A stretch of DNA of 64,000 nucleotides from Pseudomonas mandelii (GCF_900106065.1 NZ_LT629796.1:1116001-1180000), one strand, 5' to 3'; counted from the first letter of the stretch, positions 19,594-31,379 are shown. The notes: generated by a model from the sequence alone, not told the origin. A program made the numbers and translations.

Positions 19594-21696
19594 TCGTCTC
19601 GAACAATGGCTTCCGTGGCAGGTCTTGCCCTCGGCCTGCTGGTGGATCCGGTCTTCGCCGAAGAGCCCGGCACCCTCGAACTGGACGCCATCAGCGTCAC
19701 CTCCGACTACGAATCGCCCACCGGCCCGGTCCAGGGCTACCGTGCCACGCGGTCTGCCAGCGCGACCAAAACCGATACCGCGATCCGCGACATCCCGCAA
19801 TCCATCAGCGTGATTCCCGTCAGTGTGCTCAATGACCTGGGCAGCACCAGTGTCGAGCGCGCCCTGGATTTTGCTGGCGGTGTATCGAAGCAGAACAACT
19901 TCGGTGGCCTGACACTTTACGAATACAGCGTGCGCGGCTTTACCACCTCGGAATTCTACAAGGACGGCTTCAGCGCCAACCGGGGTTATCCGAGCACCCC
20001 GGACGTCGCTAACATCGAGCGCATCGAAGTGCTCAAAGGACCCGCCGCCAGTCTCTACGGGCGCGGCGATCCGGGCGGCACGGTGAACATCGTCACCAAG
20101 AAACCCCAGCCCGAAGCATTCACCACCCTGCAAACCAGCGCCGGCAGCTGGGACCGCTATCGCACCGCCCTCGACGTCAACACGCCGCTGGATGACGAAG
20201 CCAACGTGCTGTCGCGAATCAACCTGGCCGTCGAGGACAACCACAGCTTCCGCGATCACGTCGACAGCCAGCGAGTGTTTGTCGCGCCCTCCTTCAGCTG
20301 GCAACTGAACCCGGACACCAGCCTCTTGGTGGAGAGCGAATTCGTCCGTCACAGCTCCACGTTCGATCGCGGCATCGTCGCGCCGAACAACAAATGGAGT
20401 GGCGTGTCCCGTTCGACGTTCCTTGGCGAACCCAATGACGGCAACATCGACAACCACAACAACCTGCTGCAAGCAGCCCTCGAACACCATCTCAATGACA
20501 ACTGGAAGCTGCGCCTGGCCAGCCATTACAAGGAAGGCAAACTCTGGGGCTACGCTTCCGAAAGTCGCCCGCTGAATGCCGACGGCCACACTGTGAATCG
20601 GCGCTATCGCGAGCGCGACACAAACTGGCACGACAGCATCACCCAACTCGAATTGCGCGGTCTGTTCGACCTCGGCAGTTGGCAGCACGAACTGCTGATT
20701 GGCAGCGAGTATGAAAACTTCCGCAAGAACGAACGGGTCACGACCATTGCCGGCGGCCCCTACGCTATCGACATTTATCAGCCCGTCTACGGTCAGCCGA
20801 AACCCAACGGCAAGCGCTCCGGCACCGACCTTTTTGAACACGTCGAAAGCCGGGCGCTGAACCTGCAGGACCAGATTGTCTTCACCGACAAACTGCGCGG
20901 CATGCTCGGTGCACGCTTCGAACATTTCGAGCAAAGCATCGACGATCACAGCCGCGGTGCCACCAGCCGCCAAAGCCACGACGCACTGACCCAACGGGCC
21001 GGCCTGCTTTATCAGCTGACACCCGAAGTCGGGCTGTTCGCCAACGCCTCCACCTCGTTCAAGCCGAACAACGGCCTGGACGCTGGCGGCCAATCCTTCG
21101 ACCCGGAAGAAGGCGTCGGTTACGAAGTCGGGATCAAGAGCGAGCTGTTCGACGACCGCTTGAGCACCACCCTCGCCGCCTTCCATATTGAAAAGGAAAA
21201 CGTCCTTGCACTAGACCCGGGCACGGACACCAGCCGCGCCATGGGCAAGGCCCGCAGCCAGGGATTCGACCTGCAAGTCACCGGGCAAGTGACCGACGCC
21301 GTGCGGGTGATCGGTGCCTTCGCCTACATCGACGCCGAGGTCACCGAGGGCGACAAGGTAATTCCCACCGGCAGCCGAATCCTTGGCGTCGCCAAGCGCA
21401 GCGGCAGCCTGCTGGGCGTTTATGAATTTCAGGATGGCCATTTACGAGGCTCCGACGTCGGCGCGGCGTTCACTTACGTCGGCGATCGTTCAGGCGAATC
21501 CGGCAGCGATTTCGAGCTGCCGTCCTACCACACCGTCGACCTTCTGGCCCATTACAAGGCCAGCAAATACGTCACTGTCGGCCTGAACCTGAACAACCTT
21601 TTCGACGAGAAATACTACGAGCGCTCCTATAGCAATTACTGGGTCAACCCCGGTGAGCCGCGCAATTTCACCGTCAGCCTCACACTCAATCTGTAA
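19591..21696 (+). CDS. TonB-dependent siderophore/metal receptor
   Basis: 701 residues from ATG 19591 (a TTG five codons earlier is the only alternative). A signal peptide ends near residue 23 (DPVFA). The plug domain follows (IRDIPQSISVIPVSVLND, RIEVLKGPAASLYGRGDPGGTVNIVTK), then a 22-strand barrel ending with NFTVSLTLNL and terminal aromatic/hydrophobic pattern. No STN signalling domain is present, so it does not directly signal to an ECF sigma factor. It imports a chelated metal through the outer membrane using TonB energy. The DUF4198 gene 12 bases downstream suggests a metal-uptake pair; the ligand is unknown. Confidence 0.9.
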   Translation: MSSRTMASVAGLALGLLVDPVFAEEPGTLELDAISVTSDYESPTGPVQGYRATRSASATKTDTAIRDIPQSISVIPVSVLNDLGSTSVERALDFAGGVSKQNNFGGLTLYEYSVRGFTTSEFYKDGFSANRGYPSTPDVANIERIEVLKGPAASLYGRGDPGGTVNIVTKKPQPEAFTTLQTSAGSWDRYRTALDVNTPLDDEANVLSRINLAVEDNHSFRDHVDSQRVFVAPSFSWQLNPDTSLLVESEFVRHSSTFDRGIVAPNNKWSGVSRSTFLGEPNDGNIDNHNNLLQAALEHHLNDNWKLRLASHYKEGKLWGYASESRPLNADGHTVNRRYRERDTNWHDSITQLELRGLFDLGSWQHELLIGSEYENFRKNERVTTIAGGPYAIDIYQPVYGQPKPNGKRSGTDLFEHVESRALNLQDQIVFTDKLRGMLGARFEHFEQSIDDHSRGATSRQSHDALTQRAGLLYQLTPEVGLFANASTSFKPNNGLDAGGQSFDPEEGVGYEVGIKSELFDDRLSTTLAAFHIEKENVLALDPGTDTSRAMGKARSQGFDLQVTGQVTDAVRVIGAFAYIDAEVTEGDKVIPTGSRILGVAKRSGSLLGVYEFQDGHLRGSDVGAAFTYVGDRSGESGSDFELPSYHTVDLLAHYKASKYVTVGLNLNNLFDEKYYERSYSNYWVNPGEPRNFTVSLTLNL

Positions 21697-21708
21697 AAGG
21701 AAGTTTCA

Positions 21709-22437
21709 ATGCAAAACCTCAAACCCGCACTGCTCAGCCTGCTGCTCGGCCTGTTGTTTACCGGCCAGGTCTCGGCCCATGGTCTCTGGACCGAACAGCG
21801 TCGCGGCAACATCGAAGTGATTTACGGCCACGGCGCCGAAGACAACGCCTTCAAGGCACAAAAAATCAGCGGCGCCTGGGCTTATGACGTCAACGGCAAA
21901 ATGATCCCGGTGACCGTCCAGCGCCTGGCCGATCACGCACGTCTGCAACCGCTGAAGCCGCCTGCCGTGATGGCGGTGGCGCTGGACAACGGCATGTGGT
22001 CGCAAACGGCGGATAAAAAATGGATCAACGAAGGACGCAGCAAAGTGCCGGGGGCCATCGAGTCGACACAGACGTTCAAATACAGCCTGGCGATTTATCA
22101 GCCTGGGGCGAAGTTACCCAAGCTTGATCAGATGAAACTGCTGATTCTGCCGGAGGTTGATCCTCTGACGGTCGGACCGGGCAAGTTGCTGCCCGTGCAG
22201 GTGTTATTGGATGGGAAGCCGGCGGCGGGGGTGAAGTTGATTGGCGACTATCGAAGTGCGCCGAATACATTGAGTACCGAGACAGATGAGGACGGGCGTG
22301 CGCAGGTGGTGGTGCGTAATGAAGGGTTGAACGTGATTTCGGCGCAGATGGAGATCGTGCTGAAGGACAATCCGGATGTGGCGACGCGGGGGGTGTTCAG
22401 TTCGCTGACGTTTCTGGGCGAACCGCATCACGAGTAA
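21709..22437 (+). CDS. DUF4198 family periplasmic protein
   Basis: 242 residues with a signal peptide (1-23, ending QVSA) and a mature start HGLWTEQRRG. The family pattern includes an N-terminal histidine, IYGHGAEDNAF, and a C-terminal beta domain (VLLDGKPAAGVKLIGDYRS, TDEDGRAQVVV). DUF4198 proteins are found with nickel/cobalt (NikM-like) and TonB-receptor metal uptake systems, where the mature N-terminal His may bind metal. It starts 12 bases after the receptor stop, with AAGGAA as ribosome-binding site, so the two form an operon. Confidence 0.85.
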   Translation: MQNLKPALLSLLLGLLFTGQVSAHGLWTEQRRGNIEVIYGHGAEDNAFKAQKISGAWAYDVNGKMIPVTVQRLADHARLQPLKPPAVMAVALDNGMWSQTADKKWINEGRSKVPGAIESTQTFKYSLAIYQPGAKLPKLDQMKLLILPEVDPLTVGPGKLLPVQVLLDGKPAAGVKLIGDYRSAPNTLSTETDEDGRAQVVVRNEGLNVISAQMEIVLKDNPDVATRGVFSSLTFLGEPHHE

Positions 22438-22605
22438 CCCTCTGTAGGCGCGCACGGTGCGGCGGTCCGACTTGCCCGTGGAGAACGATGGCGTGGCGTA
22501 ACAGCTAAATCGCGTCAGGGTTCTTCGCGGCCAGAACTATCTTCCTGCCACACCTGAAGTATTTGATATGCAAGAACAGAAACTTATTCCAAATAAAGCT
22601 AATGA

Positions 22606-22623
22606 ACTGTCATTTATGACAGT
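22606..22623. promoter_or_regulatory. CTGTCA-N4-TGACAG palindrome, candidate LuxR-type box
   Basis: ACTGTCAT-TT-ATGACAGT; centre 102 bases before the orphan gene at 22717. TTAATA at 22651-22656 could be its -10. The same core lies before the orphan at 62540. The symmetry resembles las/rhl boxes. Confidence 0.55.
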
Positions 22624-22716
22624 ACCTTTCGAAAGCTCCCGTCGTTAACGTTAATACCGCAGGAGGAATGACGCTTTTGTCTTCCACTCTTAATTTGACC
22701 GAAGGGAGCTTTATTC

Positions 22717-23115
22717 ATGGCCACACAAAAATCTCAAAAGGACTCAGGTACTTTTAATGCAACAATCAGTGTTGACCCTCACTTTAGTGCGGCCGAAGTT
22801 AAACTTCACAAGTTTGCGGGGGAAAAACCTGCTGGATATATCCGCGGGACAAAAAACACGCTTTCAATTTTTATCGGATTTCCGACTGGAATCGTCGACA
22901 ATCAAAAAGTAACAAAAAAATACCCAGATGATTTCAACGAGAACGATCCTAAGTGGGTTCTCTTTGACGGTACGAACAGCCACCATGTTAAAACCGGTTC
23001 GATAACAGTGACGTTCACTGAAGGCATGACAAAGGCCAAAGGTGAATTTGAGTTCATCACAGATGATTCATCGCCGCGGACAGTTACCGGCGAGTTTGAC
23101 GTACAACAAAGCTGA
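22717..23115 (+). CDS. orphan small protein, AT-rich gene
   Basis: 132 residues, function not recognised. GGGAG at 22704-22708 gives a good ribosome-binding site. There is no signal peptide or membrane segment. The protein is hydrophilic and predicted beta-rich: GTFNATI at the start, SITVTFTEGM, GEFEFITDD and TVTGEFDV at the end, a repeated G-x-F-x-(F/V/I) pattern seen in beta-sandwich proteins. Codon use is much more AT-rich than the neighbours, suggesting transfer. It is separated from the DUF4198 gene by 279 bases containing a palindromic box, and ends in a strong hairpin. Confidence 0.75.
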   Translation: MATQKSQKDSGTFNATISVDPHFSAAEVKLHKFAGEKPAGYIRGTKNTLSIFIGFPTGIVDNQKVTKKYPDDFNENDPKWVLFDGTNSHHVKTGSITVTFTEGMTKAKGEFEFITDDSSPRTVTGEFDVQQS

Positions 23116-23129
23116 TCCGTTACAGCGAC

Positions 23130-23169
23130 GGCACTGATCAGGCTCCTACTTCCAAGCCCGATCAGTGCC
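23130..23169. terminator. hairpin between the orphan gene and hisC
   Basis: GGCACTGATC (23130-23139) pairs perfectly with GATCAGTGCC (23160-23169), with an inner GGCT/AGCC pair. No long T-run is present. It is placed between convergent genes and probably ends both transcripts. Confidence 0.6.
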
Positions 23170-23188
23170 CCCATTACCGACCGACGTC

Positions 23189-24241
23189 TTACAAATTCCC
23201 CAAACCATCAATCAGTGCCTGGTTCTGTTCCGGCGTGCCGATGGAAATCCGCAGGAACTGGGCAATCCTCTCTTGCTTGAAGTGCCGGACGATCACGCCT
23301 TGCTCGCGCAATTTCGCCGCCAGCCCGGCCGCGTCGTGCTTTGGATGACGGGCAAAAATGAAGTTCGCCGCCGACGGCAGCACTTCAAAGCCCTTCGCTT
23401 CAAGTTGCGCAACCACCCACTCACGATGCTCGATGACCAACCGGCACGTCTTGTCGAAGTACTCGCGATCCTCGAACGCCGCCGCCGCCCCGACATTTGC
23501 CAGGCGATCCAGCGGATAGGAGTTGAAGCTGTTCTTGATCCGCTCCAGCGCCTCGATCAAATCCGGATGCCCCACCGCCAGGCCCACCCGCAGGCCGGCC
23601 AGCGAGCGGGATTTGGACAAGGTCTGAGTCACCAGCAGGTTCGGATAACGGTCCACCAGGCTGATCGCCGTCTCGCCACCGAAGTCGATGTAGGCCTCAT
23701 CCACCACAACCACCGAATCCGGGCTGGCCTTGAGGATTTGCTCAACCGCGTCCAGTGCCAGCAGGCAACCGGTCGGTGCGTTCGGGTTCGGGAAGATGAT
23801 CCCGCCGTTTGGTCGGGCGTAGGCCGCCGGGTTGATCTGGAACTGCTCGTCCAGCGGCACCGCGTCGAACTGGATGCCATACAACCCGCAGTAGACCGGA
23901 TAGAAGCTGTAGCTGATGTCCGGGAACAGCACCGCTTTGTCGTGTTGCAGCAAGCCGTGGAAGATGTGCGCCAGGACTTCATCGGAACCGTTGCCGAGGA
24001 ACACCTGGTTGGTCTGCACGCCGTAATACGTAGCCACGGCGTTTTTCAGCAGATCGCTGTTCGGGTCCGGGTACAGACGCAGGTTGTCGTTGAGTTCGGT
24101 CTGCATCGCCGCCAGCGCTTTTGGCGATGGGCCGTAAGGATTTTCGTTGGTGTTGAGCTTCACCAGTTTCGCCAGTTTCGGCTGCTCGCCCGGCACGTAA
24201 GGCACCAGATCCTTGACGAACGGGCTCCAGAATTTACTCAT
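23189..24241 (-). CDS. hisC: histidinol-phosphate aminotransferase
   Basis: 350 residues, fold-type I PLP enzyme. The PLP lysine is in [15 protein letters not shown] (about residue 209); other conserved parts are [11 protein letters not shown] near the start, [10 protein letters not shown] and [20 protein letters not shown] and the C-terminal [20 protein letters not shown]. It transfers the amino group from glutamate to imidazole acetol phosphate in histidine synthesis. It follows hisD with a 2-base gap, so it is translationally coupled to it. Confidence 0.96.
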   Translation of the reverse strand: MSKFWSPFVKDLVPYVPGEQPKLAKLVKLNTNENPYGPSPKALAAMQTELNDNLRLYPDPNSDLLKNAVATYYGVQTNQVFLGNGSDEVLAHIFHGLLQHDKAVLFPDISYSFYPVYCGLYGIQFDAVPLDEQFQINPAAYARPNGGIIFPNPNAPTGCLLALDAVEQILKASPDSVVVVDEAYIDFGGETAISLVDRYPNLLVTQTLSKSRSLAGLRVGLAVGHPDLIEALERIKNSFNSYPLDRLANVGAAAAFEDREYFDKTCRLVIEHREWVVAQLEAKGFEVLPSAANFIFARHPKHDAAGLAAKLREQGVIVRHFKQERIAQFLRISIGTPEQNQALIDGLGNL

Positions 24242-24243
24242 GC

Positions 24244-25569
24244 TCAGTTCCCCTTTTGCTCATCAACGATGCGGTATTCGGCGCTGCGGGCGTGGGCAGT
24301 CAGCGACTCGCCACGGGCCAGCACGGAAGCGGTCTTGCCCAGTTCGGACGCACCCTGCTCGGAGCAGAAGATGATCGACGAGCGTTTCTGGAAGTCGTAC
24401 ACACCCAGCGGCGAAGAGAACCGCGCGGTGCCGGACGTCGGCAACACGTGGTTCGGGCCTGCGCAGTAATCGCCCAGGGCTTCAGAGGTGTGACGGCCCA
24501 TGAAGATCGCGCCGGCGTGACGGATCAGCGGCAGCCAGACTTGCGGATCGGCGACCGACAACTCCAGGTGTTCCGGCGCAATGCGGTTGGCCACTTCGAT
24601 GGCCTGCTCCATGTCGCGAACCTTGATCAACGCACCACGGCCATTGATCGAGGTTTCGATGATCTGGGCGCGCTCCATGGTCGGCAGCAGTTTGGCGATG
24701 CTGGCCGCGACCTTGTCCAGGAACTCTGCGTCCGGGCTGACCAGAATCGCCTGGGCGTCTTCGTCGTGCTCGGCCTGGGAGAACAGGTCCATGGCGATCC
24801 AGTCCGGATCGGTATGGCCATCGCACACCACGAGGATTTCCGACGGACCGGCGATCATGTCGATGCCGACCTGGCCGAACACATGGCGCTTGGCGGTGGC
24901 GACATAGATATTGCCCGGGCCAACCACCTTGTCGACCTTCGGCACGCTTTCGGTACCGTAAGCCAATGCGGCAACCGCTTGCGCGCCGCCAATGGTGAAA
25001 ACGCGGTCAACACCGGCGATGCACGCCGCCGCCAGCACCAGCTCGTTGATTTCACCGCGCGGTGTCGGCACCACCATGACCACTTCGGTCACACCGGCGA
25101 CCTTGGCCGGAATTGCATTCATCAACACGGAGGATGGGTACGACGCCTTGCCGCCCGGGACGTACAGACCGGCGCGATCCAGTGGCGTGACCTTCTGGCC
25201 CAGCACCGTGCCATCAGCTTCGGTGTAGGTCCAGGAATCCTGTTTCTGTTTTTCGTGGTAGCTGCGCACGCGGGCCGCGGCTTTTTCCAGCGCTTCACGC
25301 TGAGGCACGGTGATGCGGGTCAGGGCCAGTTCCAGGCGTTCGCGCGGCAGGATCAGATCCGCCATGGACGCAACGTCCAGGCCGTCGAACTGCCGGGTGA
25401 AGTCCACCAGCGCTGCGTCGCCACGCTCGCGCACGGCTTTGATGATGTCCAGCACTCGCTGATTGACCGAGTCGTCAGACACACTTTCCCAGCTCAGCAG
25501 ATGATCCAGATGATGCGCGAAATCCGGGTCAGCAGCATTGAGTCGGCGAATTGCAGTCGGTGCGGTCAT
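24244..25569 (-). CDS. hisD: histidinol dehydrogenase
   Basis: 441 residues. It catalyses the last two NAD-dependent steps to histidine. Visible family features are [24 protein letters not shown] in outline, [30 protein letters not shown], the zinc-binding [11 protein letters not shown] region, and the C-terminal [21 protein letters not shown]. It stands between hisG (127 bases upstream) and hisC (2 bases downstream) on the minus strand. Confidence 0.97.
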   Translation of the reverse strand: MTAPTAIRRLNAADPDFAHHLDHLLSWESVSDDSVNQRVLDIIKAVRERGDAALVDFTRQFDGLDVASMADLILPRERLELALTRITVPQREALEKAAARVRSYHEKQKQDSWTYTEADGTVLGQKVTPLDRAGLYVPGGKASYPSSVLMNAIPAKVAGVTEVVMVVPTPRGEINELVLAAACIAGVDRVFTIGGAQAVAALAYGTESVPKVDKVVGPGNIYVATAKRHVFGQVGIDMIAGPSEILVVCDGHTDPDWIAMDLFSQAEHDEDAQAILVSPDAEFLDKVAASIAKLLPTMERAQIIETSINGRGALIKVRDMEQAIEVANRIAPEHLELSVADPQVWLPLIRHAGAIFMGRHTSEALGDYCAGPNHVLPTSGTARFSSPLGVYDFQKRSSIIFCSEQGASELGKTASVLARGESLTAHARSAEYRIVDEQKGN

Positions 25570-25695
25570 AGCGAGAGCCTCATAGGAATGGCAAAAACTC
25601 AGGCGCCCTAACTTAGCAGTCGTTTCCGCTTGGGCACCTGAGAATTCTGGCTATGAGGCGGATAGACGGGCGCGACTTAACGTCGCGCAGGTGAA

Positions 25696-26331
25696 TCAGC
25701 CGCGGTGTCGAGACTCCACTGCCTTGCGCAGGGTGTCGATCAACGCCTGGATACGGGCATGCTGCATTTTCATCGACGCTTTGTTGACGATCAGCCGGGA
25801 GCTGATGTCAGCGATGAAATCCTGGGGTTCCAGGCCATTGGCACGCAAGGTGTTACCGGTGTCGACCACGTCGATAATCTTGTCCGCCAGACCGATCAGC
25901 GGCGCCAGCTCCATCGAGCCGTAGAGCTTGATGATGTCGACCTGACGGCCCTGCTCGGCGTAGTAACGCTTGGCAACGTTGACGAACTTGGTCGCTACCC
26001 GCAGGCGGCCCTTGGGTTCGACATCACCGACACGGCCGGCGGTCATCAGCTTGCAGAGGGCAATTCGCAAGTCCAGCGGTTCGTACAGACCCTGGCCACC
26101 ATATTCCATCAGCACATCTTTACCGGCGACGCCCAGGTCCGCGGCACCATGCTCGACGTAGGTCGGCACATCGGTGGCGCGCACGATCAGCAGGCGCACG
26201 TCGGCCTGGGTCGTGGGGATAATCAACTTGCGGCTCTTGTCCGGATTCTCGGTCGGCACGATGCCCGCTTCAGCCAGAAGCGGCAGGGTGTCGTCAAGGA
26301 TGCGGCCCTTGGACAGTGCGATGGTCAACAT
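25696..26331 (-). CDS. hisG: ATP phosphoribosyltransferase, short form
   Basis: 211 residues. It lacks the C-terminal regulatory domain of the long form, so it needs the HisZ subunit, which is not in this window. Conserved parts: [47 protein letters not shown], and [14 protein letters not shown] for PRPP binding. It catalyses the first step of histidine synthesis. It lies downstream of murA in the same direction. Confidence 0.97.
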   Translation of the reverse strand: MLTIALSKGRILDDTLPLLAEAGIVPTENPDKSRKLIIPTTQADVRLLIVRATDVPTYVEHGAADLGVAGKDVLMEYGGQGLYEPLDLRIALCKLMTAGRVGDVEPKGRLRVATKFVNVAKRYYAEQGRQVDIIKLYGSMELAPLIGLADKIIDVVDTGNTLRANGLEPQDFIADISSRLIVNKASMKMQHARIQALIDTLRKAVESRHRG

Positions 26332-26459
26332 GGGAAACGTCAGTCCTTATCAGGCTACTGATGCCCGGTCGCAAACGGCGCCGGACACACATCGAGCCAG
26401 AAACTGGCTCGACTTGAAACAAATTCAACGGACGCGTCCCTGCGCCCATGCAGCAGAAA

Positions 26460-27987
<1,528 letters not shown>

Positions 27988-28033
27988 GCTCAACCTCAAT
28001 CGGCGCCCTGTGCGCGCGGGTCGGACATCATAC

Positions 28034-28090
28034 AAAAAAGCCCCGCGCCTGCGAACCCCGCGAAGCAGGACTCTGACGGGGGGCTTCTTT
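28034..28090 (-). terminator. intrinsic terminator of the mla operon
   Basis: On the minus strand, AAGAAGCCCCCC (28090 down) pairs across a loop with an internal hairpin to GGGGCTTTTTT (to 28034). It lies directly after the mlaB stop at 28102 and before ibaG. Confidence 0.8.
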
Positions 28091-28101
28091 ATAGATGCTG
28101 G

Positions 28102-28407
28102 TTAGGGATGCGCCAACAGCTCGGTCAATTCGCTGACCTGAGCGATTTCACGCATGTCTTCTGGCATTCCGCGGATGCTCAGCGCCTTGCCGGCCGCCTC
28201 TGCATCGCGCATGAAGCACAGCAGCAGGGACAAGCCTACGCTGCTGGACTTCAACACTGCCGAACAATCAACCACCAGTTCGGCGGCCTTGCTGGACTTG
28301 ATCAACGCCTGCCCCTGCTTGCGCAGACCAGGGCCGGTGCGGTAATCCAGCATGCCGCTCAGTCGCAGCTCGCCGGTTTCGCTCATGCGAATGGCCGACA
28401 CACTCAT
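28102..28407 (-). CDS. mlaB: MlaB, STAS domain subunit of the phospholipid transporter
   Basis: 101 residues forming a STAS domain (GELRLSGMLDYRTGPGLRKQ, VVDCSAVLKSSSVGLSLLLCFMRDAEA, LSIRGMPEDMREIAQVSEL). MlaB binds the ATPase MlaF on the cytoplasmic side of the MlaFEDB complex and stabilises it. The gene overlaps mlaC by 4 bases and is the last of the operon. Confidence 0.9.
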   Translation of the reverse strand: MSVSAIRMSETGELRLSGMLDYRTGPGLRKQGQALIKSSKAAELVVDCSAVLKSSSVGLSLLLCFMRDAEAAGKALSIRGMPEDMREIAQVSELTELLAHP

Positions 28408-29057
28408 TGGGCAGACTTCTCGGAGGCGTCTGCGGTTTTATCCTTGGCCTTGGCGACTTCCCCGGCCCAACCGTTGATGGTCTTGTCCAGGTCATTGCCA
28501 TTGCGCTGCATCGCATCGGCGAACTGATCGCGGAACAGCTTGCCGATATTGATGCCGTTGATGATCACGTTGCGCAGTTTCCACTCGCCGTTGATTTTCT
28601 CGAGAGTGTAAGACACAGGATAGATCGAGCCGTTGGAGCCTTTGACCGTCATGGCAACGCTGGTACGGTCTCCGGACTCATCCTTGGCAGGGTCGACGGT
28701 GATGCCCTGATTGTTGTACTCGAGCAAGGCGTTGCCATAGAACTGGAACAGACCTCTCTTGAAGTTTTCTTCGAAGGTCTTCATCTGCGCCGGCGTTGCT
28801 TTGCGCGAGTATTTGACCGTCATGATGCTTTTGGAAATGCCCTCGGCATCCACGACCGGCCCGACGATGGTGTTCAGCGCCGTGTAAAAGTCTTGTGGGT
28901 CCTGCTTGTACTTCTCTTTGTTGGCCGACAGGTCTGCAAGCAACCGAGTCGTGGTGTCCTGCACGATTTCGTGCGCTGAGGGCGCTGCCACGGCGTTAGC
29001 CATCAACGGCAGGGCCGCGAGTAATACCAACAGGCCACGTCGCAAGGTAGAGATCAT
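28404..29057 (-). CDS. mlaC: MlaC, periplasmic phospholipid-binding protein
   Basis: 217 residues with an N-terminal signal peptide (LLVLLAALPLMANAVAAP). The mature part is a Tol-Tol (MlaC/Ttg2D) domain: VEGISKSIMTVKYSRKATPAQ in outline, FEENFKRGLFQFYGNAL, and INGEWKLRNVIINGINIGKLFRDQFADA. It carries phospholipids across the periplasm between the outer-membrane MlaA complex and the inner-membrane MlaFEDB. It lies 11 bases after mlaD. The C-terminus is Lys/Ala-rich. Confidence 0.95.
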   Translation of the reverse strand: MISTLRRGLLVLLAALPLMANAVAAPSAHEIVQDTTTRLLADLSANKEKYKQDPQDFYTALNTIVGPVVDAEGISKSIMTVKYSRKATPAQMKTFEENFKRGLFQFYGNALLEYNNQGITVDPAKDESGDRTSVAMTVKGSNGSIYPVSYTLEKINGEWKLRNVIINGINIGKLFRDQFADAMQRNGNDLDKTINGWAGEVAKAKDKTADASEKSAQ

Positions 29058-29068
29058 TCAAAAGCTCC

Positions 29069-29536
29069 TCATTTGGCGTCTTTGCTAACGGTATTGAGCA
29101 GGAATTTACCGATCAGGTCCTCGAGCACCAGCGACGACTGGGTGTCGTGGATGGTTCCACCATCCTTGAGCAAGCCTTCTTCGCCGCCCACGCTGATACC
29201 GATGTACTTCTCGCCCAACAGGCCAGCGGTCAGGATAGATGCAGTGGAGTCGGTCGGCAGGTTATCTACGCGCTTTTCCAGCTGCATCGTCACTCGACCG
29301 GTGAAACTGTCGCGGTCCAGATCGATCGCCGTGACCTTGCCGATGGTCACACCGGCCATGGTCACTTTAGCTCTGACCGTCAAACCGGCGATATTGTCGA
29401 AATATGCATAAAGTTTATAAGTATCGGTGGTGGCACTTGGGGACAGGCCACTGACCCGCAACGCTAGCAACAGCAAAGCCAGGATGCCAGCCAGCAAGAA
29501 AAGGCCGACACCGATTTCCAGGGTGCGGTTTTGCAT
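29069..29536 (-). CDS. mlaD: MlaD, MCE-domain subunit of the phospholipid transporter
   Basis: 155 residues: one N-terminal membrane anchor (about 8-27), then an MCE domain (LYAYFDNIAGLTVRAKVTMAGVTIGKVTAIDLD). A hexameric ring of MlaD in the periplasm forms the lipid channel on MlaE. The start overlaps the stop of mlaE by one base. Confidence 0.95.
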   Translation of the reverse strand: MQNRTLEIGVGLFLLAGILALLLLALRVSGLSPSATTDTYKLYAYFDNIAGLTVRAKVTMAGVTIGKVTAIDLDRDSFTGRVTMQLEKRVDNLPTDSTASILTAGLLGEKYIGISVGGEEGLLKDGGTIHDTQSSLVLEDLIGKFLLNTVSKDAK

Positions 29537-30333
29537 CAGAAATCTCCAAACATCAAGGCGGTCAAAATAAAGTCCAGGCCGAGCACAGCCAAAGAGGCGT
29601 ACACCACGGTCTTGGTAGTGGCACGACTGATCCCCTCGGAAGTGGGCTCGCAGTCATAGCCTTGGAATACGGCGATCCAGGTCACGACGAAGGCAAAGAC
29701 GATGCTCTTGATGATGCCGTTGAGCACATCATCGGTGAACGTCACGCTGTTCTGCATGTTGGACCAGTAGGAACCTTCATAGACACCCAGCCAGTCGACA
29801 GCCACCCACGAACCGCCCCAGATACCCACCACGCTGAAAATCATCGCCAGCACTGGCAGGGAAATGAAGCCGGCCCACAGGCGCGGGGCAATGATGTACT
29901 TGAGCGGGTCGACGCCAATCATTTCCAGACTGGACAACTGTTCGGTGGACTTCATGTTGCCGATTTCGGCGGTCAGCGCCGAACCTGCACGCCCGGCGAA
30001 CAGCAGTGCCGTGACCACGGGGCCGAGTTCGCGCAACAGCGTCAGCGCAACCATCTGCCCCACCGCCTGCTCCGAACCGTAGCTGGACAGGATGTTGAAG
30101 CCTTGCAGCGCCAGCACCATGCCGATGAACACCCCGGAGACCACAATGATCACCAGGGACATCACGCCCACCGAATGCAGTTGCTTGATCAGCAGGCCAA
30201 AGCCGCCGCCGATACCACCGCGACCGAGCAAGGCATGAAACAGGAAAATCGCCGAACGGCCGAACACCGCCAGCACATCGATGCCGGCATGGCCGAACCG
30301 ACGCACGCGTTCCAATAGTGAAATCTTGCGCAT
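29536..30333 (-). CDS. mlaE: MlaE, permease of the phospholipid transporter
   Basis: 265 residues from ATG 30333 (a TTG one codon earlier is in frame but has no support). Multiple membrane segments and the MlaE/YrbE signature: [45 protein letters not shown] and [14 protein letters not shown]. It is the membrane core of the Mla ABC system that keeps outer-leaflet lipid asymmetry. Its ATG overlaps the mlaF stop (ATGA). Confidence 0.96.
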   Translation of the reverse strand: MRKISLLERVRRFGHAGIDVLAVFGRSAIFLFHALLGRGGIGGGFGLLIKQLHSVGVMSLVIIVVSGVFIGMVLALQGFNILSSYGSEQAVGQMVALTLLRELGPVVTALLFAGRAGSALTAEIGNMKSTEQLSSLEMIGVDPLKYIIAPRLWAGFISLPVLAMIFSVVGIWGGSWVAVDWLGVYEGSYWSNMQNSVTFTDDVLNGIIKSIVFAFVVTWIAVFQGYDCEPTSEGISRATTKTVVYASLAVLGLDFILTALMFGDF

Positions 30334-31142
30334 CAACGCTTCCCCAGAAGATCTGCGCGGTAATCCGTCGCTGGAAAGTGGTATGCGACCGGACCGTCGG
30401 GATCGCCGGTCATGAATTGACGAATCCGCGGTTCCTGCGAGTTCATCAGCTCCTCGGGAGTGCCCTGCCCCAACACCTGGCCGTCGCCCACCACATAGAT
30501 GTAGTCGGCGATGCTGGCGGTCTCGGCCAGATCATGGGAGACCACGATACTGGTGATGCCCAACGCATCGTTGAGCAAGCGGATCAGGCGCACCAACACG
30601 CCCATGGCGATAGGGTCCTGGCCGACAAAGGGTTCGTCATACATGAGGATCTGCGGATCGAGGGCAATCGCCCGCGCCAGCGCGACACGGCGCTTCATGC
30701 CACCGGACAGTTCGTCAGGCATCAGCTCGATGGCGCCACGCAACCCCACGGCCTGCAATTTGAGCAGGACGATGTCACGGATCATTTCTTCCGGCAGCTC
30801 GGTATGAACGCGCAGCGGAAAGGCGACGTTCTCGAACACGTCGAGGTCGGTAAACAGCGCGCCGCTCTGGAACAGCACACCCATATGCTTGCGCGCATCG
30901 AACAGATCGCTGCGCGACAGCTTTGGCAGGTTCTGGCCATTGACCCAGACTTCGCCCTTGGTGGGCCGCAACTGCGCGCCCATCAACCGCAACAGCGTGG
31001 TCTTGCCACACCCGGAAGGCCCCATGATGCCGGTGACCTTGCCGCGCGGGATACGGATATCGACGTTATTGAAAATGCTGCGCGCACCGCGCTTGAAGGA
31101 CAGTCCCTTCAGCTCGACCGCGTAGGCGTTATCGGCACTCAT
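30333..31142 (-). CDS. mlaF: MlaF, ATPase of the phospholipid transporter
   Basis: 269 residues. ABC motifs: Walker [10 protein letters not shown], signature [17 protein letters not shown], Walker [17 protein letters not shown], and switch His in VVSHDLAE. First gene of mlaFEDCB on the minus strand; the five genes overlap or nearly touch. The C-terminal extension after residue 240 is the part that contacts the neighbouring subunit in known structures. The divergent kdsD operon begins across a 277-base gap. Confidence 0.96.
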   Translation of the reverse strand: MSADNAYAVELKGLSFKRGARSIFNNVDIRIPRGKVTGIMGPSGCGKTTLLRLMGAQLRPTKGEVWVNGQNLPKLSRSDLFDARKHMGVLFQSGALFTDLDVFENVAFPLRVHTELPEEMIRDIVLLKLQAVGLRGAIELMPDELSGGMKRRVALARAIALDPQILMYDEPFVGQDPIAMGVLVRLIRLLNDALGITSIVVSHDLAETASIADYIYVVGDGQVLGQGTPEELMNSQEPRIRQFMTGDPDGPVAYHFPATDYRADLLGKR

Positions 31143-31379
31143 CTAAACTCCTTGCGATGCAGCCTCACACTCGGACGCCTGTCTTTCTGACGAAAGCACA
31201 TACCTCCCCGGGCAGGCCGAACTGGCGGCGAACTATATCACTGCAAAGGCCAAGCGCCCAAGGCCCACGCCGGCCCATGTTCAGCAACTTGACAGGCAAA
31301 AAGCCTTGTTCAGAAGGGATTCAGTAACAGGGAATGACAAAGCGTGACGAACTTGCGTGAGGGTTTTGATCATTACCGC

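Noticed and set aside
19573..21186. A 537-codon minus-strand open frame
   Set aside because: Antisense to the TonB-dependent receptor, which has a signal peptide, plug and barrel ending.
25696..26331. hisG as a truncated gene
   Set aside because: 211 residues is the normal short HisG form that works with HisZ.
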